From: Natronospiraceae bacterium
Lineage (GTDB): Bacteria; Pseudomonadota; Gammaproteobacteria; Natronospirales; Natronospiraceae
Assembly: GCA_007133205.1 (NCBI GenBank)
Contig: SLND01000154.1
Span: forward strand, 1-37,330
Direction of reading: 5' to 3'
DNA length: 37,330 nt
Part shown: positions 8,320 through 16,000 of the stretch, one piece after another
Layout: every line of letters begins with the position of its first letter
How positions within the stretch are numbered: the first letter of the stretch is position 1
Translations under genes and position numbers: made by a program
The notes under the pieces: generated by a model
What the model was told of the DNA's origin: nothing
The model's database searches: none
Seen by the model: the letters and a program-made list of their open reading frames with translations, nothing else

Positions 8320-8336
8320 TGTCACATATTTTGACA
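8320..8336. promoter_or_regulatory. Candidate enhancer (UAS) for the sigma-54 regulator, unit 1
   Basis: TGTCACATATTTTGACA is a perfect TGTCA-N7-TGACA inverted repeat. It shares the TGT-N11-ACA frame and internal A7 with sites upstream of the other three DUF4168 units. It lies 88 bases upstream of the -24 element at 8425, a normal enhancer distance, and between the divergent kinase and array, so it could also control the kinase operon. Assignment to this regulator is inference. Confidence 0.6.
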
Positions 8337-8424
8337 CCACAACCCCCGCGGGTTCAATCGCCAACGCACCCACCGGCTGATGGACGGCCCGGACAAGGCG
8401 GCCCTGCTGCCGGGTGGCGCGGCA

Positions 8425-8440
8425 TGGCATGATACCTGCT
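8425..8440 (+). promoter_or_regulatory. Sigma-54 promoter (-24/-12), DUF4168 unit 1
   Basis: TGGCATG-ATAC-CTGCT has the invariant GG and GC ten bases apart, against consensus TGGCACG-N4-TTGCW. The predicted transcript start is near 8451, about 59 bases before the first DUF4168 gene. Confidence 0.7.
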
Positions 8441-8509
8441 AGACAACTTTCAGCCGGAAGCGTTTGGTATGGACTGACCCGAGGTTCCCTGAATACGGAG
8501 CGAAATCCA

Positions 8510-8923
8510 ATGAAGACAACAATTCGACTGTCGATCCTGTTCGTACTGTGCCTGGCCATCGCGCCCCTGGCGCTGGCCCAGGCATCGGTGACCCAGGACG
8601 CGGCCCAGGAGGCCCCGGCCGATGATGATGCGCTGGAGGAGTCGGTACCCGAGGTCTCCGATGCCCAGATCGAGGCCTTTGCCGAGGCCTATGCGGCGCT
8701 CGACCGGGTTCGCACGAAGTATGAGCGCAAACTGCAGGAGACCGATGACCAGGATGAGGCGCGAGAGCTTCAGCTTGAAGCGAACGAGGCCTACGTCGAG
8801 GCCATCGAGGAGAGCGGCATGGACCCGGAGGAATACCAGCAGGTCGCGACCGCCGTGAATGCGGACCCGGAGGTTCGCGCCCGGGTCACGGAACTTCTGG
8901 ACGAGGCGGATGACAGCCCGTAA
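8510..8923 (+). CDS. DUF4168 secreted protein 1
   Basis: A 137-residue protein with a Sec signal peptide (MKTTIRLSILFVLCL...APLALA, cleavage before QASV). A short acidic linker follows, then the DUF4168 domain from about residue 47: VSDAQIEAFAEAYAALDRVRTKYERKL, an acidic middle, and EEYQQVATAVNADPEVRARV. It should be a periplasmic or exported helical protein; no biochemical function is known for the family. The start at 8510 has GGAG nine bases upstream and begins the signal peptide; the frame-maximal start at 8414 would lie upstream of the sigma-54 element. It is the first of three genes (8510-9904) with short spacing, probably an operon. It is more diverged from copies 4-6 than those are from each other. 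Confidence 0.88.
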   Translation: MKTTIRLSILFVLCLAIAPLALAQASVTQDAAQEAPADDDALEESVPEVSDAQIEAFAEAYAALDRVRTKYERKLQETDDQDEARELQLEANEAYVEAIEESGMDPEEYQQVATAVNADPEVRARVTELLDEADDSP

Positions 8924-8975
8924 GAGAGGAAAGTTTCTTACTTTGGCAGAGCAAACCGAAACGACGAGGAGAACC

Positions 8976-9431
8976 ATGAAGACACATCGCAGCAAGCACT
9001 TCACCACCAGCATGATTGCCATCCTGGCGGGACTGGCCCTGAGCTCCGGGACTCTGCTCGCCCAGGAACCGCCGGAAGAAGGCCCGGCGGAACCCCCCGA
9101 AGAAGCCGCAGAGCCGCCGGAGGAAGAGGCCGAACCCATGGAACAGGAGCATCAGCCGGTCGAAGTGGACGATGACAAGGTCGAGGCCTTCGCCCAGGCC
9201 TATCTGGCGCTGACCGAGGTACGCGAAGATTATTCCGAGCGCCTGCAGGACACCGAAGACAGCGAGGAGATCCAGTCCCTGCAGCACGAGGCCAGCGACG
9301 CCATGGCTGAAGCGATTGAAGACGCCGGCCTGGAAGTGGATGAATACCAGGAGATTGCCGCGGCCATGAGCGCTGACCCGGAACTGCGGGACAAGATCAC
9401 CGAGAAGGTCTCCAGGTTGCGCGAAGAATGA
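8976..9431 (+). CDS. DUF4168 secreted protein 2
   Basis: A 151-residue protein with a signal peptide ending in GTLLA before QEPPEEG. A strongly acidic Pro/Glu-rich linker (repeated PPEE and AEPPEE units, residues about 30-58) precedes the DUF4168 core (KVEAFAQAYLALTEVREDYSERL ... YQEIAAAMSADPELRDKI). The linker is Glu-rich rather than Gln-rich, unlike copies 4-6. The start at 8976 follows a GAGGAG sequence; the longer frame from 8859 overlaps copy 1 and has no signal peptide at its N-terminus. There are 52 bases after copy 1 and a near-overlap with copy 3. I see no sigma-54 element of its own. Confidence 0.87.
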   Translation: MKTHRSKHFTTSMIAILAGLALSSGTLLAQEPPEEGPAEPPEEAAEPPEEEAEPMEQEHQPVEVDDDKVEAFAQAYLALTEVREDYSERLQDTEDSEEIQSLQHEASDAMAEAIEDAGLEVDEYQEIAAAMSADPELRDKITEKVSRLREE

Positions 9432-9442
9432 CGGAGCGTTCA

Positions 9443-9904
9443 ATGCTGCCACTCAAGCTCACAACCGCCCTCGTTGTTGCCGGGATTTTTCTGATCGGCC
9501 TGGCCGGCGTGGAGGCCGGCCAGGTGCAGCCAGTCGAAGATCCGGACGAACCACCGCAACAGCAACAGGACCGGTCGGCGGCCCCGGATCCGGATGAGCC
9601 GGACCTTCCGGAGATCGACAAGGACACCCTGGCCGACTTCGTCGAGGCCCACATTCAGGTTACGGAGGTGCGCGAGAAGTATGCCGGCAAACTGGAGGAA
9701 GCCGACGAGTACGAGCAGGTACAGGACCTGCAGGAACAATCCGAGACTAGTGCAAATGAAGCGATCGAGGATTCCGGCATGACGGTGGGCAGCTACGAGG
9801 CGGTCTTGGTGGCCATCAACGCAGACCCCGAGCTTAGGGACAAACTGAACCGCAAGCTCGAGGATGCCGGGGTAGCGCCCCATTCAGGCAGTGGCCTCCG
9901 GTAA
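9443..9904 (+). CDS. DUF4168 secreted protein 3
   Basis: A 153-residue protein, the most divergent of the six. A hydrophobic signal segment (LTTALVVAGIFLIGLAGVEA) is followed by a Pro/Asp/Gln linker and a DUF4168 core (TLADFVEAHIQVTEVREKYAGKL ... YEAVLVAINADPELRDKLNRKL). ATG 9443 has GGAG six bases upstream. ATG 9428, which overlaps the preceding TGA, is an alternative that adds MTERS and would also imply coupling. The gene ends the first transcription unit; a GC-rich hairpin follows at 9930-9954. Confidence 0.83.
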   Translation: MLPLKLTTALVVAGIFLIGLAGVEAGQVQPVEDPDEPPQQQQDRSAAPDPDEPDLPEIDKDTLADFVEAHIQVTEVREKYAGKLEEADEYEQVQDLQEQSETSANEAIEDSGMTVGSYEAVLVAINADPELRDKLNRKLEDAGVAPHSGSGLR

Positions 9905-9929
9905 ACAATCGCCGGCATGAGTTCGTGGA

Positions 9930-9954
9930 AACCCCCGGGCCTGTCCCGGGGGTT
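9930..9954 (+). terminator. GC-rich hairpin after DUF4168 unit 1
   Basis: AACCCCCGGG pairs with CCCGGGGGTT around a five-base loop (CCTGT). There is no U-run after it, so it is either a weak or factor-dependent terminator or a 3'-stabilising hairpin. Confidence 0.45.
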
Positions 9955-10006
9955 GCCCGGTCCACCCCGCTCCGACCCTCGCTGCTGCCTGCCCCCCGCC
10001 GTAACA

Positions 10007-10023
10007 TGTTCCACATTGCAACA
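10007..10023. promoter_or_regulatory. Candidate enhancer (UAS), DUF4168 unit 2
   Basis: TGTTCCACATTGCAACA shows the TGT-N11-ACA frame; with one flanking base each side the arms read ATGTT/AACAT. It is 112 bases upstream of the -24 element at 10136. A looser TGT-N12-ACA copy lies at 10061-10078. Confidence 0.55.
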
Positions 10024-10135
10024 TCGTACGAAGACTCTACGACAATTTTCTGGTTCGGCCTGTCACCGGGGCAAGACACCATTTTTTGTTTATGCTCAGT
10101 TACTTACACATTCCAGAAGGCTTGCAGGCAAATCC

Positions 10136-10151
10136 TGGCACGCAACCTGCA
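10136..10151 (+). promoter_or_regulatory. Sigma-54 promoter (-24/-12), DUF4168 unit 2
   Basis: TGGCACG-CAAC-CTGCA is the best of the four and differs from consensus only at the first base of the -12 element. The predicted transcript start is near 10162, giving a leader of about 32 bases. Confidence 0.78.
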
Positions 10152-10193
10152 CCCTCTTCCCCCGCGTTTTTGCAACCTGTAAGGAGTAATCGC

Positions 10194-10628
10194 ATGAGCA
10201 TGAACAAGAGCATTCTCGCAACGCTGATCGCCGGTTTCGTGGCGGCCCCGCTGGCCGTGGCTCAGCAGCAGCCCCCGCAGGAACAGCAGGAGCAGCCGCC
10301 GCAGGAAGAAGCTCAGCCGATGCCTGAGCAGCAGGAAGCTCCTGACGTCAGCGATGCCCAGATCGATGCTTTCGTTGAAGCACATGTCAACGTGAACGAC
10401 GTTCGCGAGGAATACACCGAGCGTCTGCAGCAGGCCGAAGACCAGGAAGAAGCCCAGCAGCTGCAGCAGGAAGCCAACCAGGCCATGCAGGAAGCCATTG
10501 AAGACTCCGGCATGGACATCGAGGAGTACGAAGAAGTGGCCATGGCCGTGAACGCCGATCCCGAAGTCCGGGACGACGTGATGGAGCGCCTTGAAGAAGC
10601 CGGCGTGGACACCGGCGCGCCGCAATAA
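10194..10628 (+). CDS. DUF4168 secreted protein 4
   Basis: A 144-residue protein. The signal peptide (MSMNKSILATLIAGFVAAPLAVA) is followed by a Gln/Pro/Glu low-complexity linker (QQQPPQEQQEQPPQEEAQ) and the DUF4168 core: VSDAQIDAFVEAHVNVNDV, REEYTERLQQAEDQEEAQQL, then EEYEEVAMAVNADPEVRDDV. The core is very similar to copies 5 and 6, indicating recent duplication. AAGGAG seven bases upstream fixes the start at 10194 (ATG 10200 is internal). It is a single-gene unit with its own sigma-54 element and a rho-independent terminator at 10673-10700. Confidence 0.92.
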   Translation: MSMNKSILATLIAGFVAAPLAVAQQQPPQEQQEQPPQEEAQPMPEQQEAPDVSDAQIDAFVEAHVNVNDVREEYTERLQQAEDQEEAQQLQQEANQAMQEAIEDSGMDIEEYEEVAMAVNADPEVRDDVMERLEEAGVDTGAPQ

Positions 10629-10672
10629 GTGGTGAAGGCTGACGGGGCCTTCGGCCCCGACTCCTCAATGAG

Positions 10673-10700
10673 TGCCCCGCCCCCGGCGGGGCATTTTTTT
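10673..10700 (+). terminator. Rho-independent terminator after DUF4168 copy 4
   Basis: The GC-rich stem TGCCCCGCC / GGCGGGGCA is followed directly by seven T. It ends the copy-4 transcript, showing that copy 5 needs its own promoter. Confidence 0.9.
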
Positions 10701-10781
10701 GTCTCAAAGTTTCGGGCGCTGCACTAACGTAGACTCTGGATCCTGTGCCCATGCACAATTTCACTGTGAGTTCGGGAAACA

Positions 10782-10798
10782 TGTTTCAGACCAAGACA
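10782..10798. promoter_or_regulatory. Candidate enhancer (UAS), DUF4168 unit 3
   Basis: TGTTTCAGACCAAGACA fits the TGT-N11-ACA frame with A7 and pyrimidines at positions 4 and 6. It is 131 bases upstream of the -24 element at 10930. A second TGT-N11-ACA string (10765-10781) abuts it but lacks the internal matches. The rest of the 386-base gap 10629-11014 holds only the preceding terminator and the promoter below. Confidence 0.5.
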
Positions 10799-10929
10799 AG
10801 ACACCCCGTCCTCACGTACCGAACCCCGGACCTTCCCTTTTGCTGACGGCACCCGACTGATTCCCAACAACCCGGCAAGATCAGGCACTTGGAATCCTCG
10901 CCGGAGGATTGTCCTTCCTGCGCAAAAGT

Positions 10930-10945
10930 TGGCATGTCCTATGCA
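10930..10945 (+). promoter_or_regulatory. Sigma-54 promoter (-24/-12), DUF4168 unit 3
   Basis: TGGCATG-TCCT-ATGCA has GG and GC ten bases apart. The predicted transcript start is near 10956, about 59 bases before the copy-5 start. Confidence 0.68.
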
Positions 10946-11014
10946 TTTCGTACGTAGCGTCACCGATTGGCGCCCGAAGGATTTCAGGCGAACGCAATGC
11001 AAGGAGGTCAAGCC

Positions 11015-11467
11015 ATGAAGACAGGCAAGATCCTTATTGCAAGCGCAGCAGCCGCATTTCTGATCAGCCCGCTGGCATTGGCCCAGCAGCAACAGCCGCC
11101 ACAGCAGCAGCCTCCGCAGGAACAGGAGCAACCGCCGCAACAGGAGGCCCAGCCGATGCCTCAGGAAGAGGAAATTCCGGATGTCTCCGAATCCCAGATT
11201 GATGCCTTCGTGGATGCCCACGTGGCCGTCAATGATGTCCGAGAGGAGTATACCGAATGGCTGCAGGCGGCAGAGGATCAGGAAGAAGCCCAGCAGTTGC
11301 AGCAGGAAGCCAATGAGGCCATGACCTCGGCAATCGAGGACAGCGGCATGGACGTGGAGGAATACGAGGAAGTCGCCATGGCCGTGAATGCCGACCCGGA
11401 AGTCCGGGATGAGGTCATGCAGCGCCTGGACGAAGAAGGCGTTGATACCGGGGCCCAGCCCCGGTAA
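11015..11467 (+). CDS. DUF4168 secreted protein 5
   Basis: A 150-residue protein with a signal peptide ending SPLALA before a run of Gln/Pro/Glu (QQQQPPQQQPPQEQEQ). The DUF4168 core (VSESQIDAFVDAHVAVNDVR ... EEYEEVAMAVNADPEVRDEV) is nearly the same as copy 4. AAGGAGG seven bases upstream marks the start at 11015; the longer frame from 10967 adds no signal-like sequence. It is a single-gene unit between its own sigma-54 element and a hairpin at 11483-11520. The longest Gln/Pro linker of the set is here, suggesting slippage-driven length change. Confidence 0.92.
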   Translation: MKTGKILIASAAAAFLISPLALAQQQQPPQQQPPQEQEQPPQQEAQPMPQEEEIPDVSESQIDAFVDAHVAVNDVREEYTEWLQAAEDQEEAQQLQQEANEAMTSAIEDSGMDVEEYEEVAMAVNADPEVRDEVMQRLDEEGVDTGAQPR

Positions 11468-11482
11468 ACACGGACGCCGGCT

Positions 11483-11520
11483 GGCGGCCGGACCCAAGCG
11501 GGACTGGTCCGTCAGCCGCC
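11483..11520 (+). terminator. Imperfect hairpin after DUF4168 copy 5
   Basis: GGCGGCCGGACC can pair with GGTCCG-TCA-GCCGCC with a three-base bulge, followed by CTTTACC. The T-tract is weak, so terminator function is tentative. Confidence 0.35.
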
Positions 11521-11593
11521 CTTTACCAACATGCCCGGAATGTAGCCCGTTCCTCCCCTTCCCTCCCCTCCCTGGCGGGCTCATTCCGGAGCA

Positions 11594-11610
11594 TGTTTTA
11601 TTTTGTTACA
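11594..11610. promoter_or_regulatory. Candidate enhancer (UAS), DUF4168 unit 4
   Basis: TGTTTTATTTTGTTACA keeps the TGT-N11-ACA frame and A7, although its inner arms do not pair. It is 112 bases upstream of the -24 element at 11723, exactly the spacing seen in unit 2. The surrounding 318-base gap (11468-11785) is noticeably AT-rich from 11590 on. Confidence 0.48.
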
Positions 11611-11680
11611 CCCAATTCCATCGGTTGAGGCCCATTGCCAGGCCCCACCATCCTCCCCATTTTCCTCTTTTTCATATAAG

Positions 11681-11693
11681 AATCAATAAGCTA
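11681..11693. promoter_or_regulatory. Possible IHF site between UAS and promoter, unit 4
   Basis: AATCAATAAGCTA matches the IHF consensus WATCAA-N4-TTR with one mismatch. Its position between enhancer and -24 element is where IHF bends DNA at many sigma-54 promoters. I saw no equivalent in the other units. Confidence 0.3.
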
Positions 11694-11722
11694 CATTGTT
11701 TTTCCTGAGAAAGGCCTGGATA

Positions 11723-11738
11723 TGGCATGCAATCTGCT
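11723..11738 (+). promoter_or_regulatory. Sigma-54 promoter (-24/-12), DUF4168 unit 4
   Basis: TGGCATG-CAAT-CTGCT has GG and GC ten bases apart. The predicted start is near 11749, 37 bases before the copy-6 gene. A sigma-70-like TATACT overlaps just downstream (11739-11744) without a good -35. Confidence 0.68.
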
Positions 11739-11785
11739 TATACTTTGGTGCTGATTGTATATCCATTACTCGAGAGGACAGGAAA

Positions 11786-12196
11786 ATGAACAAACGGACC
11801 TATCTCGTGGCCGCCCTGGCCGGCGCCTTTCTGCTGAGCCCCCTGGCCATTGCCCAGGAACAGCAGCCCCAGCAGGAAGCCCAGCCGATGCCGGAACAGC
11901 AGGAAGTTCCGGATGTGACTGACGAGCAGATCGATGCTTTCGTGCAGGCCCATATCAACCTGGACGAAGTTCGTCAGGAGTTTACCCAGCGCCTGCAGCA
12001 GGCCGAGGATCAGGAAGAGGCCCAGCAGCTCCAGCAGGAAGCCAACGAAGCCATGTTCGCGGCGATCGAGGATGCCGGCATGGAAGTCGAAGAATACGAG
12101 GAAGTCGCGATTGCGGTGAATGCCGACCCGGAGGTCCGGGAACAGGTCACCAGCCGCCTGGAAGATGAGGGCTTCGACACCGGCGCCGCCCGGTAA
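11786..12196 (+). CDS. DUF4168 secreted protein 6
   Basis: A 136-residue protein. The signal peptide (MNKRTYLVAALAGAFLLSPLAIA) is followed by a shorter Gln/Pro linker (QEQQPQQEAQPMPEQQ) and the DUF4168 core (VTDEQIDAFVQAHINLDEVR ... EEYEEVAIAVNADPEVREQV). It is closest to copies 4 and 5. The start at 11786 follows AGGAAA and begins the signal peptide; the frame-maximal start at 11696 would lie upstream of the sigma-54 element. It is the last gene of the array, closed by a strong terminator at 12246-12275. Confidence 0.92.
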   Translation: MNKRTYLVAALAGAFLLSPLAIAQEQQPQQEAQPMPEQQEVPDVTDEQIDAFVQAHINLDEVRQEFTQRLQQAEDQEEAQQLQQEANEAMFAAIEDAGMEVEEYEEVAIAVNADPEVREQVTSRLEDEGFDTGAAR

Positions 12197-12245
12197 AGCC
12201 TGCTGCGGCTTGTCCGGACGTTCTCCGGATTGCCCAGAGAGAAGG

Positions 12246-12275
12246 AAAACCCCGCACATGCGGGGTTTTCTTTTT
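12246..12275 (+). terminator. Rho-independent terminator closing the DUF4168 array
   Basis: AAAACCCCGC-ACAT-GCGGGGTTTT followed by CTTTTT is a textbook intrinsic terminator. It separates the array from the ankyrin gene. Confidence 0.92.
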
Positions 12276-12374
12276 CCCACGCTGGTTCCGTGAAATACCA
12301 GGAGCTGAAAAAGCGCCGGCAGGAACAAGCTCGAATCCCTTGCACCCCATTGTCCGGTCCCTGAAGCTATTGCC

Positions 12375-13025
12375 ATGACACCGATGGAACAGTCCCTCAT
12401 CGATGCCATCCAGAATGGCGACGCGCAGACTGTGACGGATCTCCTCGCCACCACCCCCGGACTTGCCGATACCCGCACACAGGGTGGCGTCAGTGCTCTG
12501 CTCCTGGCCATCTATGGCGGACGCCGATCGATCGCCCGCCAGATTGCCGAAAACCGGGAAGGCCTGGATATATTCGAGGCGGCCGCCCTCGGTCATCGAT
12601 CTCACCTGGAAAGAAGCCTTGAACTGGACCCGGAAGGCGCTGAACACTACAGCGCCGATGGACTGACCCCGCTGCATCTCGCAGCCCGCTTCAACCAGCC
12701 GGAGGCCTGCCAGTTGCTGCTGGATCGTGGCGCTGATCCGGACCGGATCAGCGACAACCCGCTGGGCTTTCGTCCACTCCACGCTGCTGTCGCCGGACAC
12801 AGCCTGGAAGCGGCAGAACTGCTTCTTGACGCCGGCGCCACCCCGGATGCACGTCAGGGAGATGGCCTAACTTCCCTGATGGCGGCTGCAGCCACGGGCC
12901 AGATTGAAGTGGTGGAATTGCTGCTGGATCACGGTGCAGACCCGGACCTGAGGAGCAAGGAAGGACTCACCGCCCGTGACCTGGCCCGCACCCAATCTTT
13001 CGAGGATATCGAAAGCCTGCTCTGA
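12375..13025 (+). CDS. Ankyrin-repeat protein
   Basis: A 216-residue cytosolic protein with no signal peptide. Ankyrin repeats are recognisable at about residues 94-126 (DGLTPLHLAARFNQPEACQL), 130-161 (GFRPLHAAVAGHSLEAAELL) and 164-197 (GLTSLMAAAATGQIEVVELL), with degenerate repeats N-terminal and a partial final one. Ankyrin arrays mediate protein contacts, and no partner is evident. ATG 12375 and ATG 12384 are both possible; neither has a strong Shine-Dalgarno sequence. The gene is separated from the DUF4168 array by a terminator and is convergent with the GGDEF-EAL gene, so it probably has its own promoter, which I could not identify. Confidence 0.85.
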   Translation: MTPMEQSLIDAIQNGDAQTVTDLLATTPGLADTRTQGGVSALLLAIYGGRRSIARQIAENREGLDIFEAAALGHRSHLERSLELDPEGAEHYSADGLTPLHLAARFNQPEACQLLLDRGADPDRISDNPLGFRPLHAAVAGHSLEAAELLLDAGATPDARQGDGLTSLMAAAATGQIEVVELLLDHGADPDLRSKEGLTARDLARTQSFEDIESLL

Positions 13026-13075
13026 TCCTCAGTCTCAGGCAGAGAAATGCGCTCAGCTCACGAGCTGCTTGCCGG

Positions 13076-16000
13076 TCAACTGCCGACCAGGCGGAACCGG
13101 CGGCGCAACAAGGCCGGCACCTGATCCGCGGGTACCGGATGGCTTGCGAGAAAGCCCTGAAATTCCTTGCAGCCACGAGCCTTGAGGAATTCAAGTTGTT
13201 CCAGGGTTTCCACGCCCTCCGCCAAAACGTCCAGGTTCAGATTGCGCCCCATGTCAATCACTGCCCCGGTAATAGCTTCGTCATCCGAATCACCCGGGAT
13301 ATCCTCGATGAAGGACTTGTCGATTTTCAGTTTGCGAATGGGGAAGCGCTTGAGATAATTCAGGCTTGAATATCCCGTCCCGAAATCATCAACACTCAGG
13401 CCCACGCCAATACGACTCAGGTCACTGAGCATTCGCACACTTTCCTCCACTTCCTCCATGACCGTGCTTTCGGTCAGTTCCAGCTCCAGAAGTTCCGGAG
13501 CCAGCCCCGTGTGCGCCAGGACCTTCTGGATTACGCCCACAATATTGCGTCGACGAAACTGAATCGCGGAAAGATTGACCGTAACCCGCGTATCCGCAAA
13601 TCCCTGATCCTGCCAGAGACAGGCCTGCCGGCAGGCCTCGGACAAGACCCACTCGCCAATTTCCATGATCATGCCGGTCTGCTCGGCCACCGGAATGAAC
13701 ACCGAGGGAGAAACCAGACGCCCGTTATGGTTCCACCGGACCAGGGCCTCAAGGCCGACAATGTCCCCACTCTCGATGTCCACCTGTGGCTGATAATGGA
13801 GTACGAAGCGGTTATCCTGAATCGCACGCCGTAACTGGTTTTCCAGGGAAAGACGCTCCCACGCGGCTACGCTGAGATCATGGGTAAAGAACTGAAAATT
13901 GTGACGGCCGCGTTCCTTGGCCTGGTACATTGCGGCGTCGGCATTACGCACCAATTCCTCAATTCCGGAAGCATCCCCGGGGTACAGACTGATACCGATA
14001 CTTGGTGTCACCCGCAGCTCATGGTGGCCTACCACATAGGGCGCACTCAACCGGTCAATCAGTTTGCGTGCGACGGTGGCTGCCTCATTGGCCGAATTCA
14101 GGTCGGGAAGCATGATGAGGAATTCATCACCCCCCTGACGACTCACCGTATCCTGGCCCCGGATACTCGCCTGCAGCCTCCTCCCGACCTGCTCCAATAG
14201 CTGATCCCCGACGGCGTGCCCCAGCGAATCATTGACATTCTTGAATCGGTCCAGGTCGAGAAAAAGCACTGCCAGGTGATTGCCGTCGCGCTTTGCCCGG
14301 GCCATTTCCTGTTCCATTCGGTCCCGCAACAGGGTGCGATTGGGCAAACCGGTCAACAGATCGTAGTGCGCCAGGTAATGTATCTGTCGTTCCGCGTCCT
14401 TGCGCTCGGTGATATCGGTGATCACACCGTCACAATAGAGCATGTTTCCTTCTGCATCATGAATGGCTACGGCATTGTTCATCCCAACAAAACGGGAGCC
14501 ATCCCGGCGAACGAATTCGACCTCTTCCCCACGGTACCCGTTGTGATGCAGAAGCTTGTGCTGGAGCTCATCCCGCCGTTCCGCCGAGACATAAAGTATG
14601 GGCGCACGTACCTGCTTCATTTCCTCCGGGCTGTCATACCCGAACATTTCCGCCAGAGCCTGATTGACATAGACCAGTTGGCCTTCCGGCGTACTCCGAT
14701 AGATCCCATCGGTGATATTGCTGGTAATCGAGGACAGGAGCTGGCGGTTCTCCTCCAGGGCGCGGACGGTATGCTGTCGCTGCAACGCATTACCGAAGCT
14801 GGCGGCCGCCGCCAGCAGGGTTGCCAACTGGCTTTCCGTCCAGTATCGCTCGTGGCGACAGTCGTCGAATCCGATCATGCCTTCGAACACGCCGTCCCGA
14901 ATCATCGGCACCAGCAGTAGTGCCTTGATGGCCTGACGCTCCATGATGCTTCTAGCCGGCTGTGGCAGTTCTCGTGTCAGCACTCGCAGGGACTGTCCGC
15001 GTTTCAGGGTCTCGTACCAGTAGTCAGGCAGCTTGTGCCAGTGGAGATCATGCATTTCCGGGTTGCCAATCTGCGCCGTCACACCTTCGCGCACCCACTC
15101 GTAGAGCATGCTCTGAGCCGGCAGTCCATCCTCGGAATGAGGATGGACCTCAAAGATATAGGCACGATCCGCATCCGCCGCCTCTCCAATAATCTTCAGG
15201 GACTGGTTCACTGCGGCATCAAAATCCGGATTCCGGATCAGTTCGGTCAGGGATCCGGCAATGGCTTCCAGCAGTACTTCCCGTTGCGCCAGTGCCTCCG
15301 TGCCCTCCTTTCGTTCGGTGATGTCCTGTATGAATCCCATGAAATAGAGCGGTTCATCGCTGCTGTCACGAACCAGCGCCAGACTCACATCCACCCACAG
15401 GATTTCGTTATCAGGATCCAGGAGCCGAACCTCCCGGGTCGTCGAGACCTCCCTTCGGTCCAGCAGGGATTGCGAATCCACCAGCATGCCTCGCTGATCG
15501 TCCGGATGGACCACATCCAGTGCCGGCTGCCGGAGCAAGGCTTCCCTGTCTCTGCCCAGCAATTCGCACAGACGTGGCGTCACTTTCTGCCAATGCCCGG
15601 CCAGATCCAGATGCACCACCATGACCAGGGAAAGCTCCTCGGTACGTCGCCGACGTTCCTCGCTTTCCCGCAGGGCCTGGGTCATGCGGTCGGCTATCTG
15701 AACCGCCCGCGCACGGGTACGGTAACCGGACCAGAGGAGCCCGGTGAGCAACAGGCTGACCAGTACACCGCCCCAGAGAATCATGGCGGGAACCGGACCA
15801 GGCTGGAATTCCTGGCTCAATTCGACTTGCCATGTCCGGTCTGCCACCTGCACCGTGTCGCTGATATCCAGGCCATTACCGTTGTCCGGAGCGCCATCCG
15901 ATTCCATCAGGATCTCCGGCGCATCTTCCGTCAAGTCCACCACTCGAACATGATAGGCGCTTGCGCTATCTCCGATATCACCGAGCAGGGAACGGGCAGG

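Noticed and set aside
8261-8320. 20-residue N-terminal extension of the histidine kinase from ATG 8320
   Set aside because: No Shine-Dalgarno sequence at 8320, a strong GGAGG before 8260, and the extension would cover the candidate enhancer dyad.
8959-8974. TGGCAG-like -24 element before DUF4168 copy 2
   Set aside because: The position of the -12 element reads ACCGA without GC, so it is not a sigma-54 promoter.
10061-10078. TGT-N12-ACA string downstream of the unit-2 enhancer
   Set aside because: The spacing is one base too long and the inner bases do not match; it may be a weak secondary site but is not counted.
10765-10781. Second TGT-N11-ACA string abutting the unit-3 enhancer
   Set aside because: It lacks the shared internal A7 and pyrimidine positions; such a loose pattern is expected by chance about once in 20 such gaps.
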